Numbered from the stretch's first letter, positions 1 through 5,696 are shown. The stretch is DNA of 7,383 nt from an uncultured Clostridia bacterium (GCA_947652805.1 CANTEM010000055.1:1-7383), one strand, 5' to 3'. Numbers and translations are program-made. Notes: generated by a model from the sequence alone, not told the origin.

Positions 1-2924
1 TTAAACGATATATATGCAGTTACAAAGTCGCCGGCAACCGTTTCATGAATGGCTGAACTCATAAGCGCATTTTCCGACGGGAGATGCAGCGTTCCCGTAT
101 AACCGCAAAGTTTGCACGTGTAGGTATACAGACAACTGCCCTCTCCGTCCAGTCCGGTATAAACCAGATCGCAGGTCTCGGTATACTCATGTTCCATATC
201 ATATATAGCATACAGTACCGCGCTGCCGCCTGTGTACAGGTCTCCCGGATGATATAAAACTGCACCGTCTGCCTCAGTCGCCCATCCGAGAAATGGATAG
301 CAGCCGCCGTCCGGCACCGTGTTCGGAATGGTTACAGTTTCTCCTTCTCTGAATTTCAGATTCTCAGGTCCACCGCTTCCGATGCCGCTCTCAAACGTCA
401 GTCCGTAGAAAGGATCCGTATAGCGGGCATATAATGTAATCTTACCGGCAAAATCGGATACTGTGTCTGCTGTGACCTGCATACCGGATTCTGTAAACCA
501 ACCCACGAACTCCATATCGGTAAGCACAGGTACAGGAAGCGCGCCGATTGTATCTCCATGATATACCTGCATCCTGTCTGACTTCAAAAATTCCTCTGGG
601 GTATATACCGAAATGGAAAGAGTATTCCGATCAACCGTCACATAATCTCCCAAGGCTATGTTTGCCTGCATCCACCATGCGCTGTTTCCGTGTCCCGACA
701 GAACGATGCAGCCTACAGGGATTGGCGCATTGCCTACACCATATCCCGGTGACGCAATCACCTTTCCAAATCTGTCTATCGTACATTCAACTCCGTAAGC
801 GTTGGTTCCGGTAGAATCGCCGCATGCCGGTGTAAATACAATGAGTGCATTTTCCCCGCGGAATGTATCCACACCAGTAGCCTGATACCGGGCTTTCTCT
901 ATGGGAGTAAGAGATCCCTCTCCCGGATCCAGCGTAATTTCAGCCTGGATCCGTTCCCAACCGGCAGTAAGTGTCAGACCGCCAACAGGCACTACCGTGT
1001 TTTCATTAGCTTTGGCGCCATCCGCCGTATACCAGCCGGTAAAGGTATAATGCTTTCTGACAGCCTCCGGCAGCGGACCGCCGATCGGCGCTCCTTCCTT
1101 AACCTGTCTTGCAAGAACGGTATACACATCCTCCGAAGCACAAACGGTAATGGTCTTTGCTGCTTTGTTATAGAAAATATAATCTCCCACATGAAGATTT
1201 TCCGTCATCCAGGCAGACATCTTAAAATGACCGGACAGTACAAATCCACCTTTGGGAATCGCACAGTTTCCTACACCGTAGGGATGTACCGCACTGACTC
1301 TGCCGTCTGCTTCTACAATCGTCTCCGAGCCGTAAGCATTGGTTCCCGTAGTCTCACCCTTGGTAATTACAACCAGATAGTCTTGCCCTCGTCCGATATC
1401 CACGCCGTGGATCGCTTGTGTAAACGCGCCTTCCAGCACGCCGCCCGCAGGATCATACTGAATCGGTCCGTTTTGCAGCTCCCGCCAGTGGGCATACAAG
1501 GTCGTACAGATTCTTTCGGAATAAACGGTATCTGCCGTCACCCGCGTACCGCCGGACGCATCCGTATACCAGCCGTCAAATACATATCCTTCCCGGACAG
1601 GAGTGGGCAGCGTTCCGACCGCCTTCCCTTTCTCTACGATTTTTCCGTGGGACAAATAGGCTTCATATGTGTCGAACACGGAAAGGATCATCTCGCCAGG
1701 ATCGACCCAGATATAGTCTCCCACCTTTAAGTTGCCGTACATCCATGTGAATTTGGAGTTGATACCGGAAACTACAAAGCCTCCCTTGGGAATTGCCATG
1801 TTTCCTTTTCCGTATCCTTCAATAGCAATTACTCTTCCGTTCGTATCTACAGCAGCTTCCATTCCGTATATATTGGTGCCTGTATTAGATCCCTTTACAG
1901 CGGAAGTGAAAATAGACAAAGCGTCAGAGGGGCGTCCGGTATTATAATTGGTAATATTCGTTGTCACCCTGGCAGTGCCAAGGGTACCGCCCGTTGGATC
2001 AAAGCCAAGCTTGGAGGGAATGTTTCCGCTGATATAGCTGCAATATCCCAAATGCAGCCAGCCTATATTGGTCTCGCCCCAAGTTGATCCGTTCACCATT
2101 ACCTTTTCTGTAATAAATACTGCCGTACCGCTGTCAAGGGAAGCTTTTATAGGATGGTTCGTGCCCGGACCGCTGCGTACATTGAGACCTGTATTGACCT
2201 TCCAGATTTCACATCCCTCTGCTATGGAAACATCGCCCCATCCAAGACACACTACGTAATTATAAACCTTTTTTCGTCTTACATCATATTTTCCCGCAGC
2301 GCCGTCTGCAAGCGCGGCACGATGCACTTCATCCAGCGTAATTTTCCCGTAATCGCCGCCAACAAGGTTTGCAGCCGCATTGATCACCCGCTTTGCACCG
2401 CCTGCGCCGCACTGATTCTCCACATCTGCAAGATACACCAATGCACTGGGACTGGTAATTCCATAACCCATGCTGCGGGATACATATGTAGAAACATCGT
2501 TTCGGATCAGCGCGTCCTGGGCCTGCCGGGACTCCGCCGTACCAAGCAGCGTCTCGATTTTTTTCACCTCATCTCCATTTAGGATGCGCGTTGACCAGCC
2601 ATTGGAGCCCGTCGTCGTAATTTCATTATACAGGGCGCTGCCCAAAATATTTTTTGCCTGGGTGGGATTTGCCTGTACAATGGTTTTCAGCAGACTCAGC
2701 GCACGGTTGCCGTGCCACTGAATACAGCCTATGCTGAGTGCTCCGTTATCGTTTGCGCTGACAGAATCATATCGCCCCTCGCTTTGCTGAATGATATCCA
2801 TTGCCGCATTGACAATATCGTCAAATGCCACCGCCGCAGAGGTATGTAAAACGGGCAATACACCCATGATAACAAACAACGCCGCCAAAACGCCGCATAT
2901 CCTTTTTTGCACCTTCCGAATCAT
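1..2924 (-). CDS. Secreted multidomain protein: lysozyme-like domain, SH3b, InlB-type repeats (3' end outside window)
   Basis: The frame is open for 974 codons from ATG at 2924-2922 to the window edge, so the C-terminus is missing. The start is preceded by GGAAAGGAAAGGTG. Residues 1-33 look like a signal peptide (KVQKR, hydrophobic core, cleavage after AVA). Residues 34-222 resemble clostridial lysozyme-like hydrolases: SEGRYDSV (E49), NDNGALSIG, IQWHGNRAL, and later YGITSP...YLADVENQ. E49 is only a guess as catalytic acid. Residues 237-300 are a bacterial SH3 domain (TGLNVRSGPGTNHP). Three composite modules (about 309-480, 491-656, 666-835) each pair a GTNxYG...GN..IPxGG.VLSG...W..N...GDY unit with an InlB B-repeat-like half (GWYT...TLYA.W). 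A fourth B-repeat-like half covers 841-908, then a segment with TYTCKLCG. The protein is probably extracellular and wall-associated. The domain calls come from motif reading, and the substrate is unknown. It has its own consensus promoter and lies divergent from rpmG. Confidence 0.85.
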   Translation of the reverse strand, partial: MIRKVQKRICGVLAALFVIMGVLPVLHTSAAVAFDDIVNAAMDIIQQSEGRYDSVSANDNGALSIGCIQWHGNRALSLLKTIVQANPTQAKNILGSALYNEITTTGSNGWSTRILNGDEVKKIETLLGTAESRQAQDALIRNDVSTYVSRSMGYGITSPSALVYLADVENQCGAGGAKRVINAAANLVGGDYGKITLDEVHRAALADGAAGKYDVRRKKVYNYVVCLGWGDVSIAEGCEIWKVNTGLNVRSGPGTNHPIKASLDSGTAVFITEKVMVNGSTWGETNIGWLHLGYCSYISGNIPSKLGFDPTGGTLGTARVTTNITNYNTGRPSDALSIFTSAVKGSNTGTNIYGMEAAVDTNGRVIAIEGYGKGNMAIPKGGFVVSGINSKFTWMYGNLKVGDYIWVDPGEMILSVFDTYEAYLSHGKIVEKGKAVGTLPTPVREGYVFDGWYTDASGGTRVTADTVYSERICTTLYAHWRELQNGPIQYDPAGGVLEGAFTQAIHGVDIGRGQDYLVVITKGETTGTNAYGSETIVEADGRVSAVHPYGVGNCAIPKGGFVLSGHFKMSAWMTENLHVGDYIFYNKAAKTITVCASEDVYTVLARQVKEGAPIGGPLPEAVRKHYTFTGWYTADGAKANENTVVPVGGLTLTAGWERIQAEITLDPGEGSLTPIEKARYQATGVDTFRGENALIVFTPACGDSTGTNAYGVECTIDRFGKVIASPGYGVGNAPIPVGCIVLSGHGNSAWWMQANIALGDYVTVDRNTLSISVYTPEEFLKSDRMQVYHGDTIGALPVPVLTDMEFVGWFTESGMQVTADTVSDFAGKITLYARYTDPFYGLTFESGIGSGGPENLKFREGETVTIPNTVPDGGCYPFLGWATEADGAVLYHPGDLYTGGSAVLYAIYDMEHEYTETCDLVYTGLDGEGSCLYTYTCKLCGYTGTLHLPSENALMSSAIHETVAGDFVTAYISF
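420..2000 (-). repeat. Three tandem copies of a ~178-residue composite module inside the secreted protein
   Basis: The units lie at about 1485-2000, 957-1454 and 420-929, in translation order. The GTN motif recurs at residues 349, 527 and 706, so the period is 178-179 residues (about 535 bp). Each copy starts with a DPxGG or DPGEG turn, then an Asp/Leu/Val strand ending in TGTN, then YGxE, a VD/ID turn, GxGN, IPxGG, V(V/L)SG, WM, N and GDY. It closes with LPxPV (PLPEAV in copy 2), F.GWYT or GWFT, and LYA. The copies have diverged at the DNA level and are conserved mainly in protein motifs, so this is an old duplication. Copy 1 lacks the His of VLSGH (VVSGI instead). Confidence 0.8.
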
Positions 2925-2951
2925 TTGCACCTTTCCTTTCCATTCCCGCAT

Positions 2952-2964
2952 GCATTCCGAATGC
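2952..2964 (-). other. Small inverted repeat in the 5' leader of the secreted protein gene
   Basis: The minus strand reads GCATT-CGG-AATGC, a 5-bp stem with a 3-nt loop. It lies between the predicted transcription start (about 2992) and the start codon at 2924. It has no U-tract, so it is not a terminator. A role in mRNA stability or no role at all are both possible. Confidence 0.35.
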
Positions 2965-2998
2965 TTCGACTTCCTTTAAATACAATTATACATAATAT

Positions 2999-3027
2999 AT
3001 TATAAGAGAATTTGGGGGAAATGTCAA
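2999..3027 (-). promoter_or_regulatory. Sigma-A promoter of the secreted protein gene
   Basis: On the minus strand TTGACA (3027-3022) and TATAAT (3004-2999) are separated by exactly 17 bp, matching the vegetative consensus at all 12 positions. Transcription should start near 2992, giving a leader of about 68 nt before the ATG at 2924. Its -35 box lies 51 bp from that of the divergent rpmG promoter. Confidence 0.88.
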
Positions 3028-3078
3028 CAATCCCAGAAAAATGCAGTGTAGAAAGTCCTGGAAATGAGCAAAAACATA

Positions 3079-3107
3079 TTGACAAAAAAAGGCTGAAATG
3101 ATATAAT
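3079..3107 (+). promoter_or_regulatory. Sigma-A promoter of the rpmG-secE-nusG operon
   Basis: TTGACA (3079-3084) and TATAAT (3102-3107) with a 17-bp spacer match the vegetative consensus perfectly. Predicted initiation is near 3113-3115, about 120 nt upstream of the rpmG start. A strong constitutive promoter is expected for a ribosomal protein operon. Confidence 0.9.
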
Positions 3108-3112
3108 ATACC

Positions 3113-3235
3113 TACCTCTGGTAGAGGGTTCTTTTTTTGTGCGTTTCTTTCGCATATTAAAAACCCCGGGAGGGAGGTACTGGCGAAAGCCAAAATTCAC
3201 GGGCAGTATGCCCGAATTCACAGGAGGTGCCGAAA
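3113..3235 (+). promoter_or_regulatory. Structured 5' leader of rpmG
   Basis: Several short inverted repeats lie in this leader: CCTC/GAGG at 3115-3127, followed by a T-rich run (TTCTTTTTTT, 3129-3138); TGGC-GAAA-GCCA at 3181-3192, a GNRA tetraloop hairpin; and CGGGCA-gta-TGCCCG at 3200-3214. The last hairpin is flanked by two copies of AATTCAC (3194-3200 and 3215-3221), the second abutting the Shine-Dalgarno AGGAGG (3222-3227). The 5' end TACCTC (3113-3118) can instead pair with GAGGTA (3174-3179), which competes with the first hairpin. Autogenous control is possible but not shown. I do not recognise a named leader family. Confidence 0.45.
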
Positions 3236-3385
3236 ATGAGAGTTAAGATCACTCTCGCATGCAGCGAGTGCAAACAGCGGAATTATGACACAAAGAAAAA
3301 CAAAAAAAACGATCCGGACAGACTTGAAATGAATAAGTACTGCCGCTTCTGCCGCAAGCACACTCTGCATAAAGAAACAAAGTAA
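3236..3385 (+). CDS. rpmG: 50S ribosomal protein L33
   Basis: This 49-residue protein is a small zinc-ribbon component of the large ribosomal subunit. It starts MRVKITLACSECKQRNY and carries two CxxC pairs (C9/C12 and C36/C39), as in zinc-binding L33 paralogues. The YCRFCRKHTLHKETK end and the length match the family. AGGAGG sits 8 nt before the ATG. It is the first gene of the operon, and its stop codon TAA overlaps the Shine-Dalgarno of secE. Confidence 0.97.
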   Translation: MRVKITLACSECKQRNYDTKKNKKNDPDRLEMNKYCRFCRKHTLHKETK

Positions 3386-3397
3386 AGGAGTAGAGCA

Positions 3398-3682
3398 ATG
3401 GCTGAAAACGAAAAAAAGGACACCGGTTTGGAAGAAGCAAAATCTGAAAAAACCGCAAAGCCCGCAAAAGCGAAAAGCAAGAAGCCTTCGCTTGGCTCCC
3501 GTATTGCCGCTTGGTTCCGCAGCGTAAAAGCGGAAATGAAAAAAATCGTGTGGGCGTCTTTCAAAACTGTACGTTCCAACACACTTATGGTAGCTGTGGC
3601 TGTGCTTGTATTCGCCGCAGCGATCGGAATTGTAGATTTCATCTTTTCCAAGTTCATCTACATTCTGGGCATACTGATCTGA
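3398..3682 (+). CDS. secE: Preprotein translocase subunit SecE
   Basis: SecE is the small essential subunit of the SecYEG channel in the cytoplasmic membrane and clamps the two halves of SecY. This copy has 94 residues. A charged Lys/Glu/Ala-rich N-terminal region (about 1-33) is followed by the amphipathic SecE signature (FRSVKAEMKKIVWASF, about 40-55) and one transmembrane helix at about 63-84 (LMVAVAVLVFAAAIGIV). A single transmembrane segment is normal in Gram-positive SecE, unlike the three in E. coli. AAAGGAG lies 7 nt before the ATG. The gap to nusG is only 13 nt. Confidence 0.96.
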   Translation: MAENEKKDTGLEEAKSEKTAKPAKAKSKKPSLGSRIAAWFRSVKAEMKKIVWASFKTVRSNTLMVAVAVLVFAAAIGIVDFIFSKFIYILGILI

Positions 3683-3695
3683 CGGGGCACACGGA

Positions 3696-4244
3696 ATGAG
3701 CGATATAAATGAAATGAATGCCGGCATGCGCTGGTATGTGGCTCATACCTATTCCGGTTATGAGAACAAAGTAAAAGCCAATCTGGAAAAAATCGTTGAA
3801 AACAGAGGCATGCAGGATATGATCACAGACGTCCGCATTCCTGTTGAAATTGTCAGCGAGGGCGAAGGCGACGAAGCAACTCAGTCCGAATCCAAGCTTT
3901 TACCTGCCTATATCCTGATCCGCATGATCATGTGTGATGAAAGCTGGCACATCGTGCGTAATATCCGCGGCGTTACCGGCTTTGTTGGACCCGGATCCAA
4001 GCCCGTTCCCCTTACCGATGAGGAAGTGGAATCCCTGCTTGGGGAAGATGTGCACGTCACCGCACAGGCAGCTTATGCTGTCGGAGACACAGTTGAAATC
4101 ATCGGCGGTATTTTCACCGGCTACAGCGGACGTCTTTCCGAGATATCTGCGGACGGAACCGAGGTTACCGTAGTTGTTTCTACTGTAGGCCGGGATATGC
4201 CTATTAAAGCATCTGTTAATGAAATCCGGCGCAGCGCGCAGTAA
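3696..4244 (+). CDS. nusG: Transcription termination/antitermination protein NusG
   Basis: This 182-residue protein binds RNA polymerase and modulates pausing and termination. The NGN domain spans about 11-110: RWYVAHTYSGYENKVKANL at the start, then DESWHIVRN, RGVTGFVGPGSKPVPL. A KOW domain spans about 126-180 (VGDTVEIIGGIFTGYSGRL). The usually conserved FPGY of the NGN core reads LPAY here (residues 69-72). No good Shine-Dalgarno precedes the ATG at 3696, and it starts 13 nt after the secE stop, so translational coupling to secE is likely. Internal Met7 or Met11 could be alternative starts, but neither has a clear ribosome-binding site. Confidence 0.96.
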   Translation: MSDINEMNAGMRWYVAHTYSGYENKVKANLEKIVENRGMQDMITDVRIPVEIVSEGEGDEATQSESKLLPAYILIRMIMCDESWHIVRNIRGVTGFVGPGSKPVPLTDEEVESLLGEDVHVTAQAAYAVGDTVEIIGGIFTGYSGRLSEISADGTEVTVVVSTVGRDMPIKASVNEIRRSAQ

Positions 4245-4274
4245 GCCGGAAGCAAATTTTTTGCGCATTCAGGT

Positions 4275-4307
4275 TGTACCCCTTCTGGTACAGCGCCTAT
4301 ATAGGCG
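4275..4307 (+). other. Stem-loop and perfect palindrome in the nusG-rplK spacer
   Basis: TGTACC-CCTTCT-GGTACA (4275-4292) forms a 6-bp stem with a 6-nt loop. CGCCTATATAGGCG (4294-4307) is a perfect 14-bp palindrome. Neither is followed by a T-run, so a simple intrinsic terminator is unlikely. They sit directly upstream of the putative L1-binding structure and could belong to the same leader, act as a processing site, or be a protein-binding site. Confidence 0.45.
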
Positions 4308-4312
4308 TATAT

Positions 4313-4362
4313 TGTGGGAGGGAGAAAATTTTGCAGTCTCCCGTCTAAACCACACATGGAGG
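4313..4362 (+). promoter_or_regulatory. Putative L1-binding autoregulatory leader of rplK-rplA
   Basis: TGTGG (4313-4317) pairs with CCACA (4350-4354). Inside it, GGGAGA (4320-4325) pairs with TCTCCC (4337-4342) around an 11-nt loop. This leaves an asymmetric internal loop of GA opposite GTCTAAA. Two short stems around an asymmetric loop, just upstream of the rplK Shine-Dalgarno GGAGG (4358-4362), is the general form of the site by which ribosomal protein L1 represses the L11-L1 operon. The pairing is seen directly. L1 binding is inferred from family knowledge and position. Confidence 0.7.
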
Positions 4363-4372
4363 TTACTAAATT

Positions 4373-4798
4373 ATGGCTAAAAAGATTATTGGCTACATTA
4401 AATTGCAGCTGCCCGCAGGCAAAGCAACCCCGCAGCCCCCTGTCGGTCCTGCACTGGGTGCATACGGCGTGGCAATCGCAAGCTTCACAAAAGAATTCAA
4501 CGAAAGAACAAAGAATGATATCGGTCTCATCATCCCGGTTGTTATTACCGTTTATGCTGACCGTTCCTTCTCTTTCATTACAAAAACTCCTCCCGCACCC
4601 GTTCTGATTAAGAAGGCATGCGGAATCGAAACCGCTTCTGCTACTCCCAACAAGACAAAGGTAGCAACTATCACCAAAGAGCAGATCAAGCAGATCGCTG
4701 AAACAAAGATGCCCGACCTGAACGCAGGCTCCATCGAAGCAGCTATGAGCATGATCGCAGGCACCGCACGCTCCATGGGCGTGACAGTAGAGGAATAA
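4373..4798 (+). CDS. rplK: 50S ribosomal protein L11
   Basis: This 141-residue protein is full length for L11, which forms the GTPase-associated centre of the large subunit with 23S rRNA. It has the N-terminal IKLQLPAGKATPQPPVGPAL segment, with the proline cluster involved in thiostrepton binding intact, then IPVVITVYADRSFSFITKTPPAP and the C-terminal RNA-binding domain ending GTARSMGVTVEE. The usual GVNIM helix reads GVAIA here. Translation starts 10 nt after GGAGG. It is probably co-regulated with rplA through the leader just upstream. Confidence 0.97.
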   Translation: MAKKIIGYIKLQLPAGKATPQPPVGPALGAYGVAIASFTKEFNERTKNDIGLIIPVVITVYADRSFSFITKTPPAPVLIKKACGIETASATPNKTKVATITKEQIKQIAETKMPDLNAGSIEAAMSMIAGTARSMGVTVEE

Positions 4799-4813
4799 GG
4801 GAGGTAGCTGAAC

Positions 4814-5506
4814 ATGTTTAAAGGTAAAAAATATAAAGCAAGCGCTGCCATGATCGACCGCGCAAAAGCATACGATCCCAGCGAGGCAATCAATCTGGTA
4901 TGCGAAACATCCAAAGCAAAGTTTGATGAAACCATCGAGCTGCACATCCGTCTGGGTGTTGACTCCCGTCATGCTGACCAGCAGGTTAGAGGCGCAGTTG
5001 TTCTCCCCAACGGAACCGGTAAAACAGTTCGCACCCTGGTTTTTGCTAAGGGCGACAATGCAAAGGCTGCACAGGATGCCGGCGCGGATTACGTAGGCGA
5101 CACCGATCTGGTTGAAAAGATCCAGAAGGAAAACTGGTTTGAGTTTGACGTAGTAATCGCAACCCCGGATATGATGGGTACGATCGGTCGTCTGGGTAAA
5201 GTCCTCGGTCCGAAGGGATTGATGCCGAACCCCAAGGCTGGTACCGTTACGATGGACGTTGCAAAGGCTGTTACGGAAGCAAAAGCTGGTAAAATCGAGT
5301 ACCGTCTGGATAAGACCAACATCATCCACTGCCCGATCGGAAAAGCATCCTTCGGATCTGAAAAGCTCCAGGAAAACTTTGAAACACTGATGGGCGCAGT
5401 TATCAAGGCAAGACCTGCCGCTGCAAAAGGTCAGTATATCAAGAGCTGTGTTGTGGCTTCCACAATGGGTCCTGGTATCAAAGTAAATGCAGCAAAGCTT
5501 GGTTAA
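4814..5506 (+). CDS. rplA: 50S ribosomal protein L1
   Basis: This 230-residue protein is the usual length for L1, which forms the mobile L1 stalk of the large subunit and commonly represses its own operon mRNA. The L1 signature is clear at about 123-146 (TIGRLGKVLGPKGLMPNPK, then AGTVT). Other family marks are FDETIELHIRLGVD near 37-50 and the KCxx-free C-terminal segment YIKSCVVASTMGPGIKV. AGGGAGGT (4798-4805) overlaps the rplK stop region and lies 8 nt before the ATG, so the two genes form a tight pair. An intrinsic terminator follows the stop by about 10 nt, ending the operon. Confidence 0.97.
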   Translation: MFKGKKYKASAAMIDRAKAYDPSEAINLVCETSKAKFDETIELHIRLGVDSRHADQQVRGAVVLPNGTGKTVRTLVFAKGDNAKAAQDAGADYVGDTDLVEKIQKENWFEFDVVIATPDMMGTIGRLGKVLGPKGLMPNPKAGTVTMDVAKAVTEAKAGKIEYRLDKTNIIHCPIGKASFGSEKLQENFETLMGAVIKARPAAAKGQYIKSCVVASTMGPGIKVNAAKLG

Positions 5507-5516
5507 TAGAACAGAT

Positions 5517-5547
5517 AAAAAGGACTGACAACTGTCAGCCCTTTTTT
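5517..5547. terminator. Bidirectional intrinsic terminator between rplA and spoVM
   Basis: CTGAC (5525-5529) and GTCAG (5534-5538) form a stem with a 4-nt loop. It extends by GG/CC across one A-C mismatch and is bounded by AAAAA on the left and TTTTTT on the right. Read on the plus strand it ends in U6 and closes the ribosomal operon. On the minus strand it ends in U5 and can close the rsgA-spoVM transcript. Confidence 0.88.
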
Positions 5548-5564
5548 GCTGCAATGAAAGCAGC
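5548..5564. other. Small hairpin next to the bidirectional terminator
   Basis: GCTGC and GCAGC form a 5-bp stem around a 7-nt loop, directly abutting the terminator. In addition AGAACAG (5508-5514) and CTGTTCT (5572-5578) can pair around both hairpins, giving a three-way-junction-like fold at the 3' end of either transcript. This could protect RNA ends or be incidental. Confidence 0.35.
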
Positions 5565-5580
5565 AGATCTTCTGTTCTTA

Positions 5581-5658
5581 TCATCTACGGTGCAATCCGA
5601 ATAACCGCCGCAGTACCGGCACAAGAAAGCGCGGCGGACGTATCACAGTAATCTTCAT
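5581..5658 (-). CDS. spoVM: Stage V sporulation protein SpoVM-like peptide
   Basis: This 25-codon frame starts ATG at 5658-5656 and ends TGA at 5583-5581. From family knowledge, SpoVM is a 26-residue amphipathic helix that marks the convex forespore membrane and anchors the SpoIVA coat basement layer. The peptide aligns without gaps to B. subtilis SpoVM as I recall it: MK at 1-2, Ile6, basic 7, Pro9, basic 10, Phe11-Leu12, Arg17, Gly21 and Arg24 all coincide. Pro9 is the residue tied to curvature sensing. The gene lies 71 nt after rsgA, and in Bacillus spoVM also sits just beyond the prkC-cpgA cluster. The ribosome-binding site is poorly placed: GGAAGAAGG abuts the ATG. The gene is easily missed because of its size. 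Confidence 0.85.
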   Translation of the reverse strand: MKITVIRPPRFLVPVLRRLFGLHRR

Positions 5659-5677
5659 CCTTCTTCCATGCCTTTCT

Positions 5678-5696
5678 CCGAAGGAAGGACCTTCGG
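5678..5696. other. Hairpin between rsgA and spoVM
   Basis: CCGAAGG (5678-5684) and CCTTCGG (5690-5696) form a 7-bp stem with a 5-nt loop. There is no T-run on either side, so it is not a standard terminator. It lies in the 71-nt gap and could be a processing or stability element of the rsgA-spoVM message. It may also separate sporulation-specific spoVM expression from rsgA. Confidence 0.45.

Noticed and set aside
1050..1730. A 226-codon plus-strand frame opposite the secreted protein gene
   Set aside because: It overlaps a repeat region with clear protein-level conservation on the minus strand, and its own translation has no recognisable motif or good ribosome-binding site.
3112..3138. Promoter-proximal intrinsic terminator or attenuator in the rpmG leader
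   Set aside because: The stem is short, partly overlaps the predicted start site, and the T-run is offset from it. Termination after about 25 nt seems unlikely, so it is kept only as part of the leader description.
2925..3235. Small genes or tRNA in the divergent intergenic region
   Set aside because: Open frames here overlap both promoters and lack ribosome-binding sites. No cloverleaf could be drawn, although tRNA genes often occur near secE in other bacteria.
4274..4313. Internal promoter for rplK (TATATA or TATATT as -10)
   Set aside because: The matching -35 regions fit the consensus at only about half of the positions, and the TATATA is part of a palindrome. Not enough to call.
4121..5584. 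A 487-codon open frame on the minus strand opposite rplK and rplA
   Set aside because: It lies antisense to two certain ribosomal protein genes. Its product is Cys/Ser-rich with no domain, and the frame is open because of strong codon bias on the other strand.
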